Shown one piece after another: positions 57,742 through 64,000 of a stretch of 64,000 nt of DNA. The notes under the pieces are model-generated. The model searched no databases, was not told the DNA's origin, and saw only the letters and a list, made by a program, of their open reading frames with translations. Source of the stretch: Thinopyrum elongatum (taxonomy: Eukaryota; Streptophyta; Magnoliopsida; Poales; Poaceae). A program made the translations under genes and the position numbers. The stretch is from contig CM022303.1 in the NCBI GenBank assembly GCA_011799875.1, forward strand, positions 425,128,483 to 425,192,482, given 5' to 3'. The first letter of the stretch is position 1. Each line of letters opens with the position of its first letter.

Positions 57742-58519
57742 GGCGTGCTTTGTACGGTTGAACCTGTATAAGTACTCATACTGCTTTCAGCTATGGTTGT
57801 TAAGTGCCCCTGCTGGTTTCAGTTAAGGGTGCTAAGTACTCCTGCTGCTTTTACAGTCTGTCGTGTTTCTTCAGTCTCGTCTTCCTCCGGCCGCCAAAAC
57901 CAAACCAGCGCCGACGGGGCCGCCTGCTTCCGCCTCCCATGGCTGGCTGCGCCTCAGCGCACGCATCGCCGCCCCACCATCTCCTAAATCGTTAACGCCG
58001 ACGTCCGAGGCCTCGCCGTCGTCCTCCGCGCGCTTTGGTGCGCTCGTCGAGGCGCCGCCCTCTCATGTTGTCAACATGGTCAACAAACAAGAGGAATTAG
58101 GAGAGGATTGTATGTCGAGAGGATGACAGTACGGACCCACCATCTCCATGGCCGTACGGAAGCAAGTTCCACACTTTTTGTTATATATACTCCATTTTCA
58201 GCGTATAGAAAAAGAAAATGCTTCCTCCTAGTGGTTTGCTAACATCTGGGACCCACGACATTGTTAGCGTATAGTCAATAGACAAGAGAACAGCACAAGA
58301 TCGGCTGACACCTGGGACGTAGCTGCTTGAGCAGTATTTTTTTTGTTATTGTTGAGATGGAGCAGGGTTTCAACTGGGTTGTGGCCCGTCTAGCCCAGGC
58401 TTCTATTTTTCGTTCACCACATGACCAGCCCAACTATTTTTTCTTTGTGAAAATGGCTAGCCCAGTTTATTTTTTCTGAAGAATACCTAATCCAGGCCTA
58501 CTTATTTTTCTCCGCCCTG
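57742..58519. other. Intergenic DNA with a partial copy of the 600-bp repeat
   Basis: 57850-58165 matches parts of 63020-63360 and 63620-63990 (CCGCCTGCTTCCGCCTCCCA, TTGTCAACATGGTCAACAAA, GTACGGACCCACCATC). 58166-58519 is AT-rich with repeated AGCCCA(G/A) words. The Ala/Pro-rich short frames here are not supported as genes. Confidence 0.5.
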
Positions 58520-58524
58520 CTGGG
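58520..58524. repeat. Target-site duplication CTGGG of the right-hand LTR element, left copy
   Basis: CTGGG precedes TGATATGTCTCC here, and CTGGG follows AGACATCA at 62553-62557. Confidence 0.8.
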
Positions 58525-61500
58525 TGATATGTCTCCAACGTATCTATAATTTTTTATTGTTCCATGCTGTTATATTATCATTTTTGGATGTTTTACAATC
58601 ATTTTATATCAACTTTATATCATTTTTTGGGACTAACATATTGACATAGTGCCCAGTGCCAGTTGCTGTTTTCTGCTTGTTTTTTACATCGCAGGAAATC
58701 AATACCAAACGGAGTCCAAACGCAGCGAAACTTTTTGGAGATTTTTTTTGGAACCAGAAGACATCTAGTGGGCCAAAGAAGTACCAAAGAGGGGGCCCGA
58801 GGTGAGCACAAGACACCGGGGCGCGTCTGGGCCCCCAGGCGCGCCCTGGTGGGTTGTGCCCATCTCGGAGACCTCCCGCACCGCCTCTTTGCTCTATAAA
58901 TACCCCAATATTCCAGAAACCCTAGCGGAGTCGACGAAAATCAATTCCAGCTACCGCAAGTTCCAGAACCACCAGATCCAATCTAGACACCATCACGGAG
59001 GGGTTCATCATCCTCATTGGTGCCACTCTGATGATGTGTGAGTAGTTCATCGTAGACCTTTGGGTCCGTAGTTAGTAGCTAGATGGCTTTCTCTCTCTCG
59101 TTTGATTCTCAATACAATGATCTCTTGGAGATCCATATGATGTAACTCTTTTTTGCGGTGTGTTTGTTGGGATCCGATGAACTTTGAGTTTATGATCAGA
59201 TCTATCTTTTTATCCATGAAAGTTATTTGAGTCTTCTTTGATCTCTTATATGCATGATTGCTTATAGCCTCGTATTTCTTCTCCGATATTTGAGTTTTGT
59301 TTGGGCAACTTGATCTATTTATCTTGCAATGGGAAGAGGTGCTTTGTGATGGGTTCGATCTTACGGTGCTTGATCCCAGTGACAGAAAGGGAAACGACAC
59401 GTATGTATCGTTGCCATTAAGGATAACAAGATGGGGTCTATTTCTACATAAATAGATCTTGTCTACATCATGTCATCGTTCTTATTGCATTACTTGTTAT
59501 TTTTGAAGAAATGCTCTCATGCTTCACTTAGATTTATTTGAGAGTTAGTAAAATCTTGAAGAAATTCTCTCTTGCTTCACTTAGATTAATTTGAGAGAAA
59601 GAAATATTATGCTCATGTTCTTCACTTATATTTGTTTGAGCTTATTAAAAGCAACATATGCAACTAGTCCCAAAGTGATAGATATCCAAGAAGGATATAA
59701 TAAAAACTTTCATGAAGATCATTGGACAAAATAAACTTGGTTCTTAGTAATAGTTTTGAGATATGACGATATAATATGAGAGCCATGTTGATGAGTAATT
59801 GTGCTTTAGTAATAATATTGGTGTTAAGGTTTGTGATTCCCTATTCAAGTACGAAAGCCAATAGTTATGCAATGAAATTATATCTTACTTACGGTGCATT
59901 ATTTGGTGTTACTTATGCTTAATGCTTGCTTACGAGATTATTCGTTTCTTGGTTGGGCGCTTCTTAATCTTTTTGCTAGCCTTCATTTGCACTAAGTATG
60001 ATCACTACTTGTGCATCCAAAACCCTTTAAACCAATTTTGCCATATGAGTCCACTATACCTACCTATATGCGGTATGTCCGTGCCGTTCTAAGCAAAATT
60101 GTATGTGCCATCTCTAATTTTCAAAATAAATTTCTCTTTTGTGTGCGCGTACCGCTCGCGAGGCGGTGAGGGGTGGCCGATATTTTCCATGCTAGATGTG
60201 TTATTCTCATGATGAGTGTTTATCCACTTGTCATTGCATGAGAGTACGGTAAAGGTATTAGGGTTGCCCAGTCCCGAAATGAAAAATGAATTTAATTTAT
60301 GTTGTCAAATAATAAATTCCTTGGAAAGTGTTGGTATGGAGGGTACCCGTGGATACAGCTAGCCATGGAAAGTGAAAGAAATGGTGGAAAAAGGAATAAA
60401 CTTTATTTTCTGTTTGGGAACCGCCTATGATATATCTAGCATGGAAAGTGTTGGAAACTCTAAGTCATTTTCGTTGGTGGGAAAAGTATGCCTCTCAAAA
60501 TGTTTTTATCTCTCAATTTAAGCTTTGAGCTCTGGCACCTCTACAAATCCCTACTTCCCTCCGCGAAGGGCCCTTCTTTTACTTTATGCAATTTTTATTT
60601 TTACTTGAGTCTCCATCTTCTCTTATAAAGCACCAACTAAGGGGCACTATGATCGTACTTGAGCATTGGGTGTAGCTAATATTCGAGTGTGTTTCATGAA
60701 TGGATCAACGATTGAGCATAATGGGCTAGGGATAACTTGCTTTAGTGTTGATATTTTGAAAGACATGGTTGCTTGTTGATATGCTTGAGTATTAAAGTCC
60801 TCATGTCAAAACTAGACTATTGCTTTGAACCATATAAAAGTCCAAATGTCCATGCTACAAAGAAAAGAATATGTGATGAACATGTTAGGCAGCATTCCAC
60901 ATCAAAAATTCTGTTTTTATCATTTACCTACTCGAGGACGAGCTGGAATTAAGCTTGGGGATGCTGATACGTCTCCAACGTATCTATAATTTTTTATTGT
61001 TCCATGCTGTTATATTATCATTTTTGGATGTTTTACAATCATTTTATATCAACTTTATATCATTTTTTGGGACTAACCTATTGACATAGTGCCCAGTGCC
61101 AGTTGTTGTTTTCTGCTTGTTTTTTACATCGTAGGAAATCAGTACCAAACGGAGTCCAAGCGCAACGAAACTTTTTGGAGATTTTTTTTGGACCAGAAGA
61201 CATCCAGTGGGCCAAAGAAGTACCGAAGAGGGGGCCCGAGGTGAGCACAAGACACCGGGGCGCACCCTGGTGGGTTGTGCCCATCTCGGAGACCTCCCGC
61301 ACCGCCTCTTTGCTCTATAAATACCCCAATATTTCAGAAACCCTAGGGGAGTCGACGAAAATCAATTCCAGCCACCGCAAGTTCCAGAACCACCAGATCC
61401 AATCTAGACACCATCAAGGAGGGGTTCATCATCCTCATTGGTGCCTCTCCGATGATGCATGAGTAGTTCATTGTAGACCTTCGGGTCTGTAGTTAGTAGC

Positions 61501-62552
61501 TAGATGGCTTTCTCTCTCTCATTTGATTCTCAATACAATGGTCTCTTGGAGATCCATATGATGTAACTCTTTTTTTGCGGTGTGCTTGTTGGGATCCGAT
61601 GAACTTTGAGTTTATTATCAGATCTATCTTTTTATCCATGAAAGTTATTTGAGTCTTCTTTGATCTCTTATATGCATGATTGCTTATAGCCTCGTAATTC
61701 TTCTCCGATATTTGGGTTTTGTTTGGCCAACTTGATCTATTTATCTTGCAATGGGAAGAGGTGCTTTGTGATGGGTTCGATCTTACGGTGCTTGATCCCA
61801 GTGACAGAAAGGGAAACGACACGTATGTATCGTTGCCATTAAGGATAACAAGATGGGGTCTATTTCTACATAAATAGATCTTGTCTACATCATGTCATCG
61901 TTCTTATTGCGTTACTCCATTTTTCCATGAACTTAATACACTAGATGCATGCTGGATAGCGGTCGATGTGTGGAGTAATAGTAGTAGATGCAGGAAGGAG
62001 TCGGTCTACTAATCTTCGATGTGATGCCTATATAATGATCATTGCCTGGATATCATCATGATTATTTGAAGTTCTATCAATTGCCCAACAATAATTTGTT
62101 TCCACCATTTGCTATTTTTCTCAAGAGAAGCCACCAGTGAAAACTACGGCCCCCGGGTCTCTTCTTTAATATATTTGCCTTCAAGATCTATTTTGCTATT
62201 CGCTCTTTTATTTATTTGCAACTTTTATTTTCAGATCTATTAATCCAAAAATCCAAAAATACCTTGCTGCAATTTTTACTTATTTATTTTATCTTGCGTT
62301 CCCGCGAGATCTATTTATCCAATCTACTACAATTTTATCTATCTCGTTACCCGAAAGGGATTGACAACCCCTTTAATACATCGGGTTGCAAGTATTTGTT
62401 CTTTATGTGTAGGAGCTATTTACGTGGTGTTGCGTGGTTCTCCTACTGGTTCGATAACCTTGGTCTCATCACTAAGGGAAATACCTATCGTCGCTGTGCT
62501 GCATCATCCCTCCCTCTCTGGGGAAAAACCGACGTAGTTCTAGCAGACATCA
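58525..62552 (+). mobile_element. Athila-type LTR element with deleted interior and truncated 5' LTR
   Basis: The element begins TGATATGTCTCCAACG and is flanked by CTGGG duplications. The 5' LTR copy (58525 to about 59494) stops abruptly after CTTATTGCATTACT. The next 1470 bases are 3' internal sequence with GCTTCACTTA.ATT-type repeats, like the interior of the Athila-type element at 43556-51250. A polypurine AAGCTTGGGGATGC then leads into a full 3' LTR (60965-62552, 1588 bp). A deletion therefore removed about 600 bp of the 5' LTR, the primer site and all coding sequence, while both outer ends stayed intact. The LTR also has an 18-base indel near 58820. A TATA-like CTCTATAAATACC occurs in both LTRs (58893 and 61312). 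No protein is encoded. Confidence 0.85.
60965..62552 (+). repeat. 3' LTR of the right-hand Athila-type element
   Basis: 1588 bases from TGATACGTCTCC to AGCAGACATCA. Its first ~970 bases match 58525-59494. Compared with the LTRs at 43556 and 49583 it lacks the 30-base minisatellite. Confidence 0.85.
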
Positions 62553-62557
62553 CTGGG

Positions 62558-62924
62558 CTGCAACTCTTTCAAGACGGCTGCAAATCTTAAAAGTAATATG
62601 AAATGGGCTGTAAATATAAAAAACACATGACAAATTGGCAATTTCTTTCAAGTTTCTGAATTTTTTCACATTTTCAGATTCCAAATTCACTGGGCTTTAA
62701 TCTAATTCAAATATATCTTCAAAGTACTTTAAATCTGGCTCGACATTTCAGTATTAAAAATAGTTTGGACCCCACCAAAATATGCGAAATTTAGTTTAAA
62801 TTTTTAACCTTGACCCTGGCCAACAAAACAAAAAACAGACTGCAATAAATTGCATAAGAAGTTGCAATGAGCTGTAAATTATTAAAAAAATAGGTAATGG
62901 TCGGACTTGTGGGCCTATTAAGTT
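62558..62924. other. AT-rich host DNA, no supported gene
   Basis: It continues the AGCCCA/TGGGCT-rich sequence that was split by the LTR element (GGGCTGCAACTC..., GGGCTGTAAAT). This looks like an older repeat. No coding or RNA feature is seen. Confidence 0.4.
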
Positions 62925-64000
62925 GACGCGTATGCAAGTTTTTTTTACTTATTATATACGTCAACAAACGATTCTAGCAGACGTGCCCGTTGGATGTCAA
63001 TCCAACGGCCGTCATGCTTCTTCAATCTCTGATCTGCTTGCTCCAGCCACCAAATCTAGCGCCGGCGGGACCGCCTGCTCCCATCTCCCATGGCCGGCTG
63101 TGCTGCCGCGTAGGCCTCACCGCCCCCTACTACTCCCACCGCTGGCCAGGCCATCCCTGTACTCACCCACATCCCTTCACTGTTGTGGCTTCACCGCCTC
63201 CAGGTCATTCCCTTCCTGGGTCTCGCCGTCATCCATCGCGTTGGTGTTCTCGGCACGGCGTGGTCAACGTTGTCAACAAACGACAACATCGGAAGAGGGA
63301 TGTACATGGAGAGGCTGACAGTTGGGACCCACATGGTCCATGGCCGCACGCAAGCAAGTACCTCCTTATTACGCCAAAAAGAATGAATCCTCCCCATGAT
63401 AGCTGGGACCCACCAGCTATATCTTGGCACGGAAGGAAGTGTGTCCTTATTAAGCGAAAAATAACGAGTGCTCCCCATGACAGCTGGGGCCCACCAGATT
63501 TGGAGGCTGACTTGTGGCCCTACTAAGTTGACGCGTACGCAGGGCTTTGTCAACTTAGTCAACAAACGATTCTATCACCAGTGACCGTTGGATTGTGAAC
63601 ATCCAATGGTCGTCCTGCTTCTTCAACCTCTGATTTTCTTGCTCCAGCTATCCAAACCACCGCGTGCTCCTGCCTCCCATGGCCGACTGTGCTGCCGCGC
63701 AGGCCTCACCGCCCCTACTACTCCCACCACTGGCCAGGCCATCCCTCTACTCACCCACACCCCCTGTTATTCTGTGGCAACGGCAGCCTCACACCGCAGC
63801 CGAACCAGTCAACCCTCGTACTACCCTCCGCGTGTTCCTGGCTCCGGGTCGTTCCCTTCCTAGGTCGCGCCGTCGTCCACCACCTTGGTGCTCTCAGACG
63901 GTATGGCGTCGTCAACGCGGTCAACGAACGACAGCCATCAGAGGCTGAGAGCTGGGTCCATGTCCGCACGCAAGGAAGTGCCTCCATATTACGCGCAAAA
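62925..64000. repeat. Two tandem copies of an unclassified ~600-bp repeat
   Basis: Copy 1 (62925-63525) and copy 2 (63526 to the window edge) share, in order, TTGACGCGTA(T/C)GCA, GTCAACAAACGATTCTA, CCGTTGGAT, GTCGTCCTGCTTCTTCAA-type words, CTCCCATGGCC, CTGTGCTGCCGCG and AGGCCTCACCGCCCC, then ACTACTCCCACC. Both end with (G/C)CCGCACGCAAG.AAG. Copy 1 also has an internal ~78-base duplication (63365-63418 and 63443-63497, CTCCCCATGA.AGCTGGG). No terminal inverted repeat or target duplication was found, so the class is open; a MULE-like element is one guess. Confidence 0.65.

Overview
The window is nuclear DNA of a large-genome grass. A Triticeae genome (wheat, goatgrass, barley or rye) is the best guess: it holds nested Gypsy LTR retrotransposons, a giant CACTA transposon, intron-containing gene relics with GT-AG borders, Stowaway-like fragments and a long satellite array. 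I see nothing bacterial, and no tRNA or complete rRNA gene. Family names are from memory and were not searched.

Layout. (1) 1-6746 is host DNA: a broken minus-strand reading frame at the left edge, a block of inverted ~240-bp modules (2310-3215), a broken coiled-coil gene (4468-5169), and the promoter and first exon of a second gene (6339-6506). (2) 6747-53082 is one nested insertion in that gene's first intron. Its outer layer is a Tat/Retand-like Gypsy element (872-bp LTRs, AATGC target duplication). Its 5' LTR is split by a 31.3-kb CACTA element (7376-38641, AAT duplication), and its 3' internal region is split by a 7.7-kb minus-strand Athila-type element (43556-51250, GCCGA duplication). 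All three insertion sites can be read directly because both flanks and, for two of them, the uninterrupted sequence are present. (3) 53088-57741 is host DNA again. It carries the rest of the interrupted gene, with B3-like domains, then a second, paralogous B3-like gene (56218-57741). (4) 58525-62552 is a further Athila-type element with a truncated 5' LTR and a CTGGG duplication. (5) 62925-64000 holds two tandem copies of an unclassified ~600-bp repeat, with a third partial copy at 57850-58165.

The most striking object is the CACTA element. It encodes no transposase that I can see. It carries four gene-like pieces, one of them a spliced GRF-type zinc-finger relic, and about 24.4 kb of a ~505-bp satellite (48 full monomers plus a fragment). 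From 12205 to 26310 the monomers form seven copies of a four-monomer higher-order repeat, each 2015-2016 bp. To the right the order changes to single monomers with an 11-monomer block duplication. The satellite therefore sits inside a DNA transposon that sits inside an LTR inside an intron.

Working parts. The host genes look like a small tandem B3-like family with a shared upstream block (near 4010, 5980 and 56040). The copies here carry stops or frameshifts, so most are probably pseudogenes. The mobile elements all look non-autonomous or decayed: no intact reverse transcriptase, integrase or transposase was found.
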